A stretch of DNA of 64,000 bases. It comes from Luteibacter sp. UNCMF331Sha3.1 (GTDB taxonomy: Bacteria > Pseudomonadota > Gammaproteobacteria > Xanthomonadales > Rhodanobacteraceae). Below the pieces are notes generated by a model. That model was not told the DNA's origin. It worked only from the letters and a program-made list of their open reading frames with translations, and did no database searches. Shown piece after piece: positions 26,818 to 35,785 of the stretch. The number at the start of each line of letters is the position of its first letter. The stretch's first letter is position 1. Location of the stretch: positions 99,891 through 163,890 of the forward strand of contig NZ_FOBU01000004.1 in assembly GCF_900109915.1 (NCBI RefSeq), written 5' to 3'. The translations under genes and the position numbers were made by a program.

Positions 26818-28713
26818 ATGAAGACCACACGCTTTCTCTCGATGGGCGCGCTCGCGCTCGCCCTGCTCACGGCGATTCCCGCCGCCGCCGCGCCCGCGAC
26901 GACGGATGCGAAGGTCGCCACGGGCGGCCTGCGCGACGGCCTCCGCTACGACCGCTTCATCGTCCGCTTCCGTCAGGACAGCCACGAGCGCATCGACACC
27001 GCCGTGGCGACGCAGGCGTTCGCGGCCGCGCTGTCGCGCAACGCGTCGACCGGGGCGCGTGCCGCCACGCCGGCCAGCGCCACCGCGGTCCGTCGCCTCG
27101 CCGTCGACGGCACGGTGTTCCGTCTTTCGCGCAAGCTCGGCGCCGCGGACGCCGCGGCGCTGATGAAGACCCTCGCCGCGGATCCCGCGGTGGCGCACGT
27201 CGAGCCCGACGTGCTGCTGCATCCGGTGCGCGACATGCGTGCCACCGACGCGGCGCCGCCGGACGATCCGGATTACCTCTACGCGCAGTGGAACTTCGCG
27301 GACCCGACCGGCGGCGTGAACCTGCCGGGCCTGTGGAACCTGTTCCCGACCGTGGACGGCTCGGGCGTCACGGTGGCGGTCATCGATACCGGCATCACCG
27401 CCCACGACGATCTGGACACCTCCCTCGCCGATGCCGGCTACGACTTCATCGACGACGCGTTCGTGTCCGGGCGCGACACCGACGGCCGCGTGCCGGGCGG
27501 CTGGGATCTTGGCGACTGGACCGACGCCGAGCCGTGGCTCAGCGAATGCACCGATGGTTCGCGCCCGCCGGAATCCAGCAGCTGGCACGGCACCAACGTG
27601 GCAGGCGTCGTCGCGGAGCGCACCAACAATGGCCTCGGTCTGGCAGGCGCGGCGCCGGGGGCGAAGGTGCTCCCGGTCCGCGCGCTCGGTCACTGCGGCG
27701 GCTACACGTCCGACATCGCCGACGCCATCGTCTGGGCCGCGGGCGGACATGTGGACGGCGTGCCCGAGAACACGCACCCGGCGCAGGTCATCAACCTGAG
27801 CCTCGGCGGTGGCGGTAGCTGCCTGTCCGACAGCGTGACGTCCGATGCGGTGGCCGCCGCGCTCGGCCGTGGCGCGACCGTGGTCGTGGCCGCCGGCAAC
27901 ACGAGCGACGACGCGTCTCTCTATACGCCGGCGAGCTGCCCGGGCGTGGTGACGGTCGCGGCCACCGGCGTGACCGGGCGTCGCGCGTTCTATTCCAACT
28001 ACGGCACCGCGGTGACGCTGGCGGCGCCCGGCGGCGGCGTCTTCACCAACGACGCGTCGAGCGGCCAGCAAGCCGTGCCGCTGGGCTTCATCTGGGCGGC
28101 GTACAACGCCGGCACGACCACCCCGGTCGCGGTCGCCGACGGCGGCTCGACGTATGCCGGCATGGCCGGCACCTCGCAGGCCACGCCGCACGTCAGCGCC
28201 ACCGTCGCGCTGATGCTCGACGCGGCGGCCAAGGCCGGACGCCCGGTGCCGACGCCGGCGCAGGTGAAGACCCTGCTCACCGCGAGCAGCCGCCCGTTCC
28301 CGCTCACGCCCGACCGCTCGGTGGGCAGCGGCATCCTCGACGCGCAGGGCGCCGTCGCGGCCGCGTCGGGCGTCGTGCTGCCGCCGCAGGTCGTGCCACT
28401 GGTGCAGGGCCGTCTCTCGGCACCGCAACAGCGCGCGGCGGGCGGCTCGTCCGTCTTCGCGATCGAGGTGCCCGCGGGAGCCCGCAACCTCGTGATCCGC
28501 AGCGTGGGCGGCACGGGCGACGCGTCGCTCTTCGTCAAGGCGACGGACGTGCCCGCCGCGGACGGTTCCGACGCCGATCTGCGCTCGGTCCATCCGGGCA
28601 ACGCCGAAAGCGTCGCGGTGGCGCGTCCGGCGGCAGGCACGTGGTACGTGCGCCTCACCGCGGTCAAGGACTTCGCGAACGTGAATGTGCTGGCGACGTA
28701 CGTCGCGCCCTGA
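26818..28713 (+). CDS. Secreted S8 (subtilisin-like) serine protease (631 aa)
   Basis: Signal peptide (about 1-24), inhibitor-like propeptide (about 40-140, YDRFIVRF...VAHVEPDVLL), then the S8 catalytic domain: Asp in VAVIDTGI, His in SSWHGTNVAG, Ser in MAGTSQATPHVSA. The oxyanion Asn region VVAAGN is present. A C-terminal PPC-type beta domain (about 530-631, FAIEVPAGARNLVIRS...GTWYVRLTA) is typical of proteases exported by type II secretion and removed on maturation. It lies 29 bp after the adhesin gene and is probably co-transcribed; it could act on the adhesin or on host protein. Confidence 0.92.
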   Translation: MKTTRFLSMGALALALLTAIPAAAAPATTDAKVATGGLRDGLRYDRFIVRFRQDSHERIDTAVATQAFAAALSRNASTGARAATPASATAVRRLAVDGTVFRLSRKLGAADAAALMKTLAADPAVAHVEPDVLLHPVRDMRATDAAPPDDPDYLYAQWNFADPTGGVNLPGLWNLFPTVDGSGVTVAVIDTGITAHDDLDTSLADAGYDFIDDAFVSGRDTDGRVPGGWDLGDWTDAEPWLSECTDGSRPPESSSWHGTNVAGVVAERTNNGLGLAGAAPGAKVLPVRALGHCGGYTSDIADAIVWAAGGHVDGVPENTHPAQVINLSLGGGGSCLSDSVTSDAVAAALGRGATVVVAAGNTSDDASLYTPASCPGVVTVAATGVTGRRAFYSNYGTAVTLAAPGGGVFTNDASSGQQAVPLGFIWAAYNAGTTTPVAVADGGSTYAGMAGTSQATPHVSATVALMLDAAAKAGRPVPTPAQVKTLLTASSRPFPLTPDRSVGSGILDAQGAVAAASGVVLPPQVVPLVQGRLSAPQQRAAGGSSVFAIEVPAGARNLVIRSVGGTGDASLFVKATDVPAADGSDADLRSVHPGNAESVAVARPAAGTWYVRLTAVKDFANVNVLATYVAP

Positions 28714-28733
28714 CGAAAACCGATGCCAGCCCC

Positions 28734-28765
28734 AGCCAGGCGGCGCCCCGGCGCGTCGCCTGGCT
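28734..28765. terminator. Hairpin after the protease gene
   Basis: Perfect 9-bp stem AGCCAGGCG / CGCCTGGCT, about 20 bp after the stop, without a T run. Possible terminator or 3'-end stabiliser. Confidence 0.4.
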
Positions 28766-28826
28766 CAGCGTTCCTGCTAACATCCCTTACTTGTCCCCGG
28801 ATCCACCGCATCGCCGGAGTTTTCCC

Positions 28827-29033
28827 ATGCGCCCCAATCCCGCGGCTGCGCCGCTGATCCCGGCGAACGCCGAAAATCGTTACGAAGTGACGCGTGCCGA
28901 CCTTCCGCTGTCGTGCCCCATGCCGGGCATGTACCTGTGGAATTCGCACCCGAGGGTCTACCTGCCCATCGAAGACGAGGGCGGTACGTCCAAGTGCTCC
29001 TATTGCGGCGCGAACTACGTCCTGAAAGACTGA
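28827..29033 (+). CDS. Small zinc-finger domain protein (68 aa)
   Basis: Belongs to the short family with a C-H-C-C metal site related to the NDUFS6/COG4391 zinc fold. Ligands visible: Cys30 (LSCPMPG), His41 (WNSHPRVYLPI), and Cys57/Cys60 (KCSYCGANYVL). Function unknown; likely a small cytosolic zinc protein. It directly precedes the glycosyltransferase gene (60 bp). Confidence 0.85.
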   Translation: MRPNPAAAPLIPANAENRYEVTRADLPLSCPMPGMYLWNSHPRVYLPIEDEGGTSKCSYCGANYVLKD

Positions 29034-29093
29034 TCGACCCACGCGGGCACGGTTCCTGCTTCGCCCGCGTCACCCACCCCATCCGGATCGCTC

Positions 29094-30233
29094 ATGGCCA
29101 CCGTCTCCCCGTCCCGGACGATGACCGTCGTACAACTCATCCCCTCCCTGCATGCGGGTGGCGCCGAGCGTTCGACCCTGGAAATCGCGCGGGCCCTCGT
29201 CCAGGCGGGTCACACGTCGATCGTCGTCTCGGCCGGCGGACGGATGGTGGAGCAGCTCGAAGCCGAAGGCAGTCGCCACATCGTGTTGCCCATCGGGCGC
29301 AAGTCGCTGGGCACGCTGTTCACCGTGGGCAAGCTGCGCCGCATCCTGCGCGAGCTGAAGCCCGACATCGTGCATGCCCGGTCGCGCCTGCCGGCGTGGG
29401 TCGGCTGGTGGGCCATGCGCGGCGTGAAGCCGCGGCCGCATTTCGTCACGACCGTGCACGGGCTGAACAGTCCGGGTCGCTACAGCGCGATCCTGCTGCG
29501 CGGCGAGCGCGTGATCGTCGTCTCGCAAACCCTGCGCGACTACGTGCTGCGCCACTACCCGAACGACATCGAGGCGTCGCGCATCGCCGTCGTGCCCCGC
29601 GGCATCGACACCGACGCCTTCCCGTACGGCTACCGGCCCGACGACACCTGGCAGCGCGCCTTCTTCGAGCAATACCCGCAGCTGGCCGGCGCGCCGCTGC
29701 TCACGCTGCCCGGTCGTGGCACGCGGCTGAAGGGCCACGCCGATGCGATCGAGCTCGTTGCCGACCTCGCGCAACGCGCCATCGACGTCCGCCTCCTGCT
29801 GCTGGGCGCCGACGAGCCGGGCCGCGAGGCGTACGTCGCCGAACTGCGCTCGCTCATCCATAACCGCGGCCTCGACGACAAGGTCGTGATCTCGCCGACG
29901 CGCTCGGACGTGCGCGACGTCTACGCGATGTCCGATCTCGTGCTGCAGCTCTCGGTACGCCCGGAGTCGTTCGGGCGCACCGTCGTGGAAGCGCTGGCGC
30001 TGTGCCGCCCGGTGATGGGTTACGCGCACGGCGGTGTCGGCGAGCTGCTGGCGGAACTCTATCCCGCCGGTCGCGTACCGCTGGGCGACCGCGAGAAACT
30101 CGTCGAACGCGCCGCCGAACTGCTTCGCTTCGCGCCATCCATTCCGCCGCCGCGCAGCTACCGGCTCGTCGACATGCAGTCCGCGACACTCGCGATCTAC
30201 GCGGACGTGGTGTCGGGGGCTTCCGCCGCGTGA
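29094..30233 (+). CDS. Glycosyltransferase family 4 protein (379 aa)
   Basis: GT-B fold. N-terminal acceptor domain begins VVQLIPSLHAGGAERSTLEI; the C-terminal nucleotide-sugar domain contains PESFGRTVVEALALCRPVMG, the E-x7-E signature of retaining GT4 enzymes. Probably adds a sugar to LPS core or O-antigen at the cytoplasmic face; the exact sugar is unknown. Its TGA overlaps the GTG of the next gene (GTGA), so translation is coupled with the ligase-like protein. Confidence 0.88.
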   Translation: MATVSPSRTMTVVQLIPSLHAGGAERSTLEIARALVQAGHTSIVVSAGGRMVEQLEAEGSRHIVLPIGRKSLGTLFTVGKLRRILRELKPDIVHARSRLPAWVGWWAMRGVKPRPHFVTTVHGLNSPGRYSAILLRGERVIVVSQTLRDYVLRHYPNDIEASRIAVVPRGIDTDAFPYGYRPDDTWQRAFFEQYPQLAGAPLLTLPGRGTRLKGHADAIELVADLAQRAIDVRLLLLGADEPGREAYVAELRSLIHNRGLDDKVVISPTRSDVRDVYAMSDLVLQLSVRPESFGRTVVEALALCRPVMGYAHGGVGELLAELYPAGRVPLGDREKLVERAAELLRFAPSIPPPRSYRLVDMQSATLAIYADVVSGASAA

Positions 30234-31510
30234 GTGGCTTTCGTCCCGGCGCGTCGATCCGCGCAGGCCTGGCGTCGCCCCTGCTGCCCGTGTGGCTGGT
30301 GCCGGCATTGCTGCCCTTCGGTCGCAGCGCGGAGCTCGGCGTGTTCCTCGCGCTGGTCGGCACCATCCTTTTGCTGGTGCGCGAGCCGCACGCGATCCGG
30401 CACCACGAGGGCGCGAAGCTGTTCCTCGCGCTGTTCGCCGCCTACGCGCTCGCGGCGCTGGTCTCGGCCGTCGACGCCGTCGCGCCGGGCAAGAGCTGGG
30501 GCACCGTCGCCGGCATCCTGCGCTTCGCTCCGCTCGGCATCTATACGAGCTTCGCCATGCGGCGACCGGGAAAGGTGCGCGCGCTGTATCTCGCTACCGG
30601 GGTCGTCGTCGCGGTGTGGGTGGCCGACGCGTGGGTGCAGGCGTTGACGGGCTACGGGCTCGCCGGAGCGTCGCATCCCGAGCGCCTGTCAGGCATCTTC
30701 GGGGCGACCAACCTGAAGCTCGGTCCCGCGCTGTCCGCGCTGGCGCCGTTCCTGCTCTGGTCCGCGCGCGAGCGCTGGGGCCGTCGCGGCCTCGTCATCG
30801 CGTTCCTTCTCGCGCTCGGTCCCGTGCTCCTCTCGGGCTCGCGCGCGTCGTGGCTCTGTTACGGCCTCGTGGCCATCGGGTTCCTCTGGCGCGAGGCCGG
30901 TTCGTTGCGCCGCTTCGCCATCGCGGGCCTCGTCGCGGGCGGCGTGGTCGCGCTGGCCGGCGCGCTCGCGTGGCAGGTGTCGCCGCGTTTCCGCGATCGC
31001 GTCGCGCATACCATCCCGGCCCTGTCGGGTACCCCGGCGGGCCTCGACACCGCGCTGACCGGGCGTCTCGACATCTGGGTGACGGGCCTTCGCATGTACG
31101 CAGGCCACCCCGTCAACGGGGTGGGCGTGCGCGGTTTCCGCGTGGCGTACCCGACGTATGCGGCGCCCGGCGACCATTTCCTCACTGTGGAGAAGTGCGG
31201 CGACGGCGAAGGGGCGTGTCACGCGCACCAGGTGCTGCTCGAGGTGGCGACCGAAACCGGCACGCTCGGTCTGCTGGCCTGGCTGGCGGCGACGGTGCTG
31301 GCCATCCGCACGTGGTGGAAGGCCGGCGCGGTCGCGCGCGATCGTGCGTTCCCGGCCACCGTCGCGCTGGTGGCGATCCTCTTCCCGCTGAACACGCACA
31401 TGGCGTTCTATGCCGCGTGGTGGGGCCTGCTCGCCTCCTGGCTCGTCGCGGTGTGGTGCGCGGCGCTATACGCCGATCTCCCGGACGAGACGCCGGTCCG
31501 TGCGCGCTGA
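30230..31510 (+). CDS. O-antigen ligase (WaaL/Wzy_C) family protein (426 aa)
   Basis: Inner-membrane protein with about ten to twelve hydrophobic helices and a large periplasmic loop before the last ones (about 260-345), containing TGRLDIWVTGLRMYAGHPVNGVGVRGF and HAHQVLLEVATETGTLGLL, the Wzy_C hallmarks with the conserved His. Joins O-antigen or other glycan to lipid A-core. The GTG at 30230 overlaps the stop of the GT4 gene by 4 bp; earlier in-frame starts fall inside that gene and would lack a membrane context. Confidence 0.85.
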   Translation: MSGFRPGASIRAGLASPLLPVWLVPALLPFGRSAELGVFLALVGTILLLVREPHAIRHHEGAKLFLALFAAYALAALVSAVDAVAPGKSWGTVAGILRFAPLGIYTSFAMRRPGKVRALYLATGVVVAVWVADAWVQALTGYGLAGASHPERLSGIFGATNLKLGPALSALAPFLLWSARERWGRRGLVIAFLLALGPVLLSGSRASWLCYGLVAIGFLWREAGSLRRFAIAGLVAGGVVALAGALAWQVSPRFRDRVAHTIPALSGTPAGLDTALTGRLDIWVTGLRMYAGHPVNGVGVRGFRVAYPTYAAPGDHFLTVEKCGDGEGACHAHQVLLEVATETGTLGLLAWLAATVLAIRTWWKAGAVARDRAFPATVALVAILFPLNTHMAFYAAWWGLLASWLVAVWCAALYADLPDETPVRAR

Positions 31511-32294
31511 ACCGCTCTCGGTCGTCTTCACGACGTTCAACAATGCCGACACGATCGGCGCGTGCCTCGCCTCGGTCGCGTTCGCCGACGACGTCGTCGT
31601 GCTCGATTCTGGCTCGACGGACGCGACGCACGACATCGCCGCCTCGCATGGCGCGCGAGTGGAGGTGCGGCCCTTCGCCGGCTACAGCGCGCAGAAGCAG
31701 GCCGCGATCGACCTGGCGCGTCATCGCTGGGTGCTGCTGCTCGACTCCGACGAATCGCTGCCGGCCGCCGCCGCCGCGCGCATCGAGGCGGCACTCACCG
31801 CACCGACGGTCGCGGGTTTCGTGCTGCTGCGACGGGAGTGGGTGTTCTGGCGCTGGCAGGCGGATCGTGCCCGCATGAACCACTACGTGCGCCTGTTCGA
31901 TCGCACGCGGGCGCGCATGAGCGGGCACGAAGTGCACGAGAGCGTCGTGGTCGACGGGCCGGTCGGCCGTCTCGACGTGGTGATCGATCACTATGGCGAG
32001 CGCGACATCGAAGGCCGTGTCGCCAAGGCGAACGCGTATTCCTCGCTGCAGGTGCGCGACAGGCATGCGCGCACCCCGGCCTTTCTGCGCACGCGCATGG
32101 TCATGTATCCGACGGTGGCGTTCGCCCGGTACTACTTCTGGCGCGGGCACTGGCGCGCCGGTTGGGCGGGTTTCGTCGCCGCCCGTGTCCATGCGTTCTA
32201 TGCCTTCCTCAAATACGCCAAGCTCTACGAACTGCGCCGCTCAGGCGGCCAGCGCGAGGGCCGGCCGCTCGACACCGAACGCCGAGAGAAGTAA
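31500..32294 (+). CDS. WaaE/KdtX-like glycosyltransferase family 2 protein (264 aa)
   Basis: GT-A fold: LSVVFTTFNNADTIGACL at the N-terminus, VVLDSGSTDAT, a KQAAIDLARHRWVLLLDSDE motif with the metal-binding DSD, then RLFDRTRARMSGHEVHESV. These are typical of the LPS-core glucosyltransferases LgtF/WaaE. The GTG at 31500 overlaps the ligase gene by 11 bp. The 3' end overlaps the convergent VirK-family gene by 54 bp. Third gene of a coupled GT4-ligase-GT2 set. Confidence 0.85.
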   Translation: MRAEPLSVVFTTFNNADTIGACLASVAFADDVVVLDSGSTDATHDIAASHGARVEVRPFAGYSAQKQAAIDLARHRWVLLLDSDESLPAAAAARIEAALTAPTVAGFVLLRREWVFWRWQADRARMNHYVRLFDRTRARMSGHEVHESVVVDGPVGRLDVVIDHYGERDIEGRVAKANAYSSLQVRDRHARTPAFLRTRMVMYPTVAFARYYFWRGHWRAGWAGFVAARVHAFYAFLKYAKLYELRRSGGQREGRPLDTERREK

Positions 32295-33155
32295 CTCGCA
32301 GGCCTCATGACGCAGCGCCTCGCGGCGTCTGAATTCACTGCGGCGTTTGCTCTCCACGTCCATCGCGTTGCGAACCGGCTCGCGCGGCGGCAGCACGAAG
32401 AAGCCATCCTCGCCGGCCACGCCGTCGGCTTCGAGCCAGAACGCGTCGTAGTCGGCCTTGACCTTGTCCGGGATGCCGGCGAACACATGGCGCGCGTTGC
32501 CGATACCGAGCACGCGCTCCACGTCGAAGGCCTCGGCCAGCGCGCGGATCATCGACAGCAGCAGGTTCTTCGGGCGCAGGCCGTGGCACTGGCGCGTCAG
32601 CTCGCGCACGACGTCGCGCCCGGCGTTGTTCGCGGCGCCCTGCAGGCAACCGATCACGAGGGTGCGGCCACCGTCGACGAACGAAATCGTCGCGTAGGAG
32701 ATCTGCAGGCCCGATGCGTCGGTCAGCGAAAGGCTCAGTTCGCCTTCGCGACTGCGGCGCATCGGCGCCTTCACGATGAGCGACAGTTTACCGCCGTCGC
32801 GCAGATCGATCTGTCCCGCGACGACCTTGCGTTCGCGATACAGCGTGTGGAAGAACGGGCGCGGGAAGCGGGCAAGCGCGAAGGCGTAGTGATCGCGCAC
32901 GGCCGCCAGACGCTGCTCGCGGCTCCATGCCTTGTTGATGTAGCGATGCTGGTAGCGCTCGATCAGCACATGATCGATGGACGTGATGCCCGCCATCGGC
33001 GACGACTCGAGAAACGCCAGCCACGCATCGTGCTCGCGCCACCGCGCGACGCTCCGTCCCACATAGGTGAGCACGGCACCGATGGCATGCGACCGTTTGC
33101 TATGCCACCCGGTGCGGTTACGCAGCGAACGTGCGAAACGAAGAATCGACGACAT
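32241..33155 (-). CDS. VirK/YbjX (DUF535) family protein (304 aa)
   Basis: Central DUF535 features: HYAFALARFPRPFFHTLYRE, a beta-rich core (GKLSLIVKAPMRRSREGELSL) and VIGCLQGAANNAGRDVVRELTRQCHGLRPKNLLL in parts, then YDAFWLEADG. Relatives in enteric bacteria affect envelope properties and resistance to host peptides; the biochemical role is unknown. Convergent with, and overlapping by 54 bp, the GT2 gene, within a block of LPS genes. Confidence 0.85.
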   Translation of the reverse strand: MSSILRFARSLRNRTGWHSKRSHAIGAVLTYVGRSVARWREHDAWLAFLESSPMAGITSIDHVLIERYQHRYINKAWSREQRLAAVRDHYAFALARFPRPFFHTLYRERKVVAGQIDLRDGGKLSLIVKAPMRRSREGELSLSLTDASGLQISYATISFVDGGRTLVIGCLQGAANNAGRDVVRELTRQCHGLRPKNLLLSMIRALAEAFDVERVLGIGNARHVFAGIPDKVKADYDAFWLEADGVAGEDGFFVLPPREPVRNAMDVESKRRSEFRRREALRHEACELLLSAFGVERPALALAA

Positions 33156-33323
33156 GACGAACGGTCCGTGTGATGGAGCATCCGTTTTACCCAGACGATT
33201 TTTCGCGTGCCTTTCGCCTGCGCACGGCCGTTCGACATTCGTTTCAGGACAGGAAAGCCGAGCGAAAGACTCGTACGGAAGCGCCCCGGCCGCGTCTGCT
33301 GCCAGCCGAGCGATGCAAGGTAA

Positions 33324-33402
33324 GTGTGGGAGTGGCCTCGTGCGCGACCGACAATCGTCGAGCGATGAAGGCTCGTGTGGGAGCGGCCTCGGCCGCGATG
33401 GG
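33324..33402. repeat. Diverged palindromic repeat pair, copy F
   Basis: Two related halves, GTGTGGGAGTGGCCTCG and GTGTGGGAGCGGCCTCGG, the second ending in CGATGGGTGCTCGCC as in the family centre. Lies in the 286-bp gap between the VirK-family gene and the acyltransferase gene; nothing else is recognised in that gap. Confidence 0.4.
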
Positions 33403-33441
33403 TGCTCGCCATTCGCCCGCCGGTCCCGCTGCCGGCACCCC

Positions 33442-34359
33442 TCAGTAGATCTTCGGTTCGCCCGGTGGTCGCGTCTTGAAGCGCTTGTGTACCCAGAGGT
33501 ACTGCTCGGGCGCTTCGCGCACCATCTGTTCGATCTGTGCGTTGACGCGCGCGGTGTCGAGGGCGGCGTCCTTGCTCGGGAAGTCGTCCATCGGCTCGCC
33601 CAGCCGCATCGCGTAACCGGCGTCGCCCGGGAGGCGGCGATGATAGAAGGGGATGACCAGCGCACCCGAGAGACGCGCGAGGTGATGCGTCGCGGTGATC
33701 GTCGCCGCGAGGACGCCGAAGAACGGCACGAACACGTTGTCCTTGCTGCGCATGTCCTGGTCGGGCGCGTACCAGAGCGTGCCGCCGTTCTTCAGGTATT
33801 TCACCGTGCCGCGGATATCGTCCTTCTCGAACATCGCACTCGCGTAGTGCAGGCGCGAACGCAGCACCGCGAATTCGAAGACGTCGGAATCCATGCGGCG
33901 ATACATGCCGGCGATGCGGATGCGCTGCGATACCAGCCGCGCGCACAGTTCGAGATGCGAGAAATGGCCACCGACGAGCAGTACGCCACGGCCGGCGGCA
34001 CGCGCGGCCTCGAGGTGTTCGAGGCCCTCGACCGTGACCGGGACGTTCGCGATGGCCTCGTCCGAACCCATCCAGCCCAGCGCGAACTCCGAGAGCATCA
34101 TGCCGACGTCGCACAGGTTCGCGCGGACGAGCGCCTTCTGCGCCTCCGCGTCGAGCTCGGGGAAACACAGTGCGATGTTGGTCGCCGCGATGCGGCGCCG
34201 TTCGGGATTCAGGTGCAGCGCCAGCCGGCCAGCCAGCCGGCCCAGGCGCATCAGCAGCCGGAAGGGCAGGCGGGCGATCAGCCAGATCACGGCGACGCCG
34301 AGCCAGCCCGCCCAGTGACGGGGCATGAGCAGGGTACGGGTCAGGTGGGGGCGGGGCAT
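33442..34359 (-). CDS. lpxL: LpxL/HtrB-type lipid A acyltransferase (305 aa)
   Basis: Adds a secondary acyl chain to Kdo2-lipid IVA. The catalytic H-x4-E is seen in GGHFSHLELCARL. An N-terminal hydrophobic anchor (about 15-35) and motifs NIALCFPELD, GMYRRMDSDVFE and WYAPDQDM are typical. The start MPRPHLTRTLLMPRHWAGW aligns with LpxL N-termini; nearby alternatives at 34326 and 34368 exist. Divergent from waaA, which acts immediately before it in the pathway (75 bp between starts). Could be an LpxM- or LpxP-type paralogue. Confidence 0.88.
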   Translation of the reverse strand: MPRPHLTRTLLMPRHWAGWLGVAVIWLIARLPFRLLMRLGRLAGRLALHLNPERRRIAATNIALCFPELDAEAQKALVRANLCDVGMMLSEFALGWMGSDEAIANVPVTVEGLEHLEAARAAGRGVLLVGGHFSHLELCARLVSQRIRIAGMYRRMDSDVFEFAVLRSRLHYASAMFEKDDIRGTVKYLKNGGTLWYAPDQDMRSKDNVFVPFFGVLAATITATHHLARLSGALVIPFYHRRLPGDAGYAMRLGEPMDDFPSKDAALDTARVNAQIEQMVREAPEQYLWVHKRFKTRPPGEPKIY

Positions 34360-34433
34360 TCCGGGCATGGCCGGGCATTGTAGCGAATGGGGGCGGCTAT
34401 ACTGCCCGGTCATCGGCAATACCAGGGATCCGC

Positions 34434-35705
34434 GTGCTGCTGCGCCTGCTCTACAACCTCGCCATGTACCTGTTCACGCCGCTGGTGATGCTCCGCCTGA
34501 TGGCGCGCGGCATGCGTTACGGCGACTACCACGTGCGCTGGCGCGAGCGTTTCGGCCGGTTCCGCGAGCCCCGCCTCAACGGCTGCCTGTGGGTGCACGC
34601 GGTATCGGTGGGGGAGGTGAACGCCGCCGAGCCCCTCGTGAAGGCCCTGATGGAGGCCTATCCGCAGGCCCCGATGCTCGTGACGACCGTGACCCCGACA
34701 GGCTCGGAGCGCGTGCGCCAGCTGTTCGGCGACACCGTGCACAGCGTCTATCTCCCGTACGACCTCCCGTTCGCCGTGAAGCGCTTCCTGCGCAGCACAC
34801 GGCCGCGACTGGCGGTGATCGTGGAAACCGAGATCTGGCCGAACCTCTATTTCGCGTGCCGCCGCCACGGCATCCCGTTGCTGATCGCCAACGCGCGCCT
34901 CTCCGAGCGCTCGCTGCGCGGCTACGCGCGCATGAGCTCGCTGGTGAAGCGCGCACTGCGCTGCGTGAGCCACATCGCCGCGCAGTCGCGCACCGACGCC
35001 GCGCGCTACCGCCTGCTCGGCGCGGAGCCCAGCCAGCTCACCGTCTGCGGCAACCTCAAGTTCGACATGCCGGTACCGCGCGCCGCGCTCGAAGCCGGCA
35101 CGTCGATGCGCGAGGCCTGGGGCACCGGCCGCCCGGTCTGGATCGCCGCCAGCACGCACGAGGGCGAGGAGATGTGCGTGCTCGAGGCGCACCTCGAGGT
35201 GCTGCGTCGTTTGCCCGACGCCCTGTTGCTGATCGCCCCGCGCCATCCCGAGCGCTTCAAGGCGGTGGAGAGTTCCGTCCGGAGCCTGGGCTTCAATGTC
35301 GCCACGCGCAGCACCGACACGCTGCCCGGCCATGCCACGCAGTGCTTCGTGATCGACTCGATGGGCGAGTTGCTGCGCTTCTTCGCGGCGGCCGACGTCG
35401 CCTTCGTCGGCGGCAGCCTGGTCTCGATCGGCGGCCACAACGTGCTGGAGCCCGCGGCCTTCGGCAAGCCGGTGCTGGTCGGTCCCTACACATACAACTT
35501 CGAGGAAATTACCCAGCTGCTGCTCGACGAGCGCGGCGGCCAGCGCGTCGACGACGGCTCCGGCCTCGGCGCCGAGGTGCTGTCGCTGCTGCGGGATCCC
35601 GAACGCCGCGCCGCCATGGGCAGCGCCGCGCGGCAGGTGTTCGAGAGCGAGCGCGGCTCGGTGGGCAAGGTGATGGAGCTGGTCGACCGCCTGCTCCAGG
35701 AATGA
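34434..35705 (+). CDS. waaA: 3-deoxy-D-manno-octulosonic acid (Kdo) transferase (423 aa)
   Basis: GT30 enzyme adding Kdo to lipid IVA at the inner membrane. An N-terminal membrane anchor (LLYNLAMYLFTPLVMLRLM) is followed by the acceptor domain with the catalytic Glu region VHAVSVGEVNAAEPL, ETEIWPNL, and the CMP-Kdo domain with AASTHEGEEM, IAPRHPERF and GGSLVSIGGHNVLEPAAFG. GTG start at 34434. Length normal. Confidence 0.95.
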   Translation: MLLRLLYNLAMYLFTPLVMLRLMARGMRYGDYHVRWRERFGRFREPRLNGCLWVHAVSVGEVNAAEPLVKALMEAYPQAPMLVTTVTPTGSERVRQLFGDTVHSVYLPYDLPFAVKRFLRSTRPRLAVIVETEIWPNLYFACRRHGIPLLIANARLSERSLRGYARMSSLVKRALRCVSHIAAQSRTDAARYRLLGAEPSQLTVCGNLKFDMPVPRAALEAGTSMREAWGTGRPVWIAASTHEGEEMCVLEAHLEVLRRLPDALLLIAPRHPERFKAVESSVRSLGFNVATRSTDTLPGHATQCFVIDSMGELLRFFAAADVAFVGGSLVSIGGHNVLEPAAFGKPVLVGPYTYNFEEITQLLLDERGGQRVDDGSGLGAEVLSLLRDPERRAAMGSAARQVFESERGSVGKVMELVDRLLQE

Positions 35706-35785
35706 CGGTCGGGCGCCCTTGCGGGCGCCGGCCATCGCGCTATGCTGCCGTTGGCAGGGTCGCCCTCTCGTAACGGAGCGCGCAC

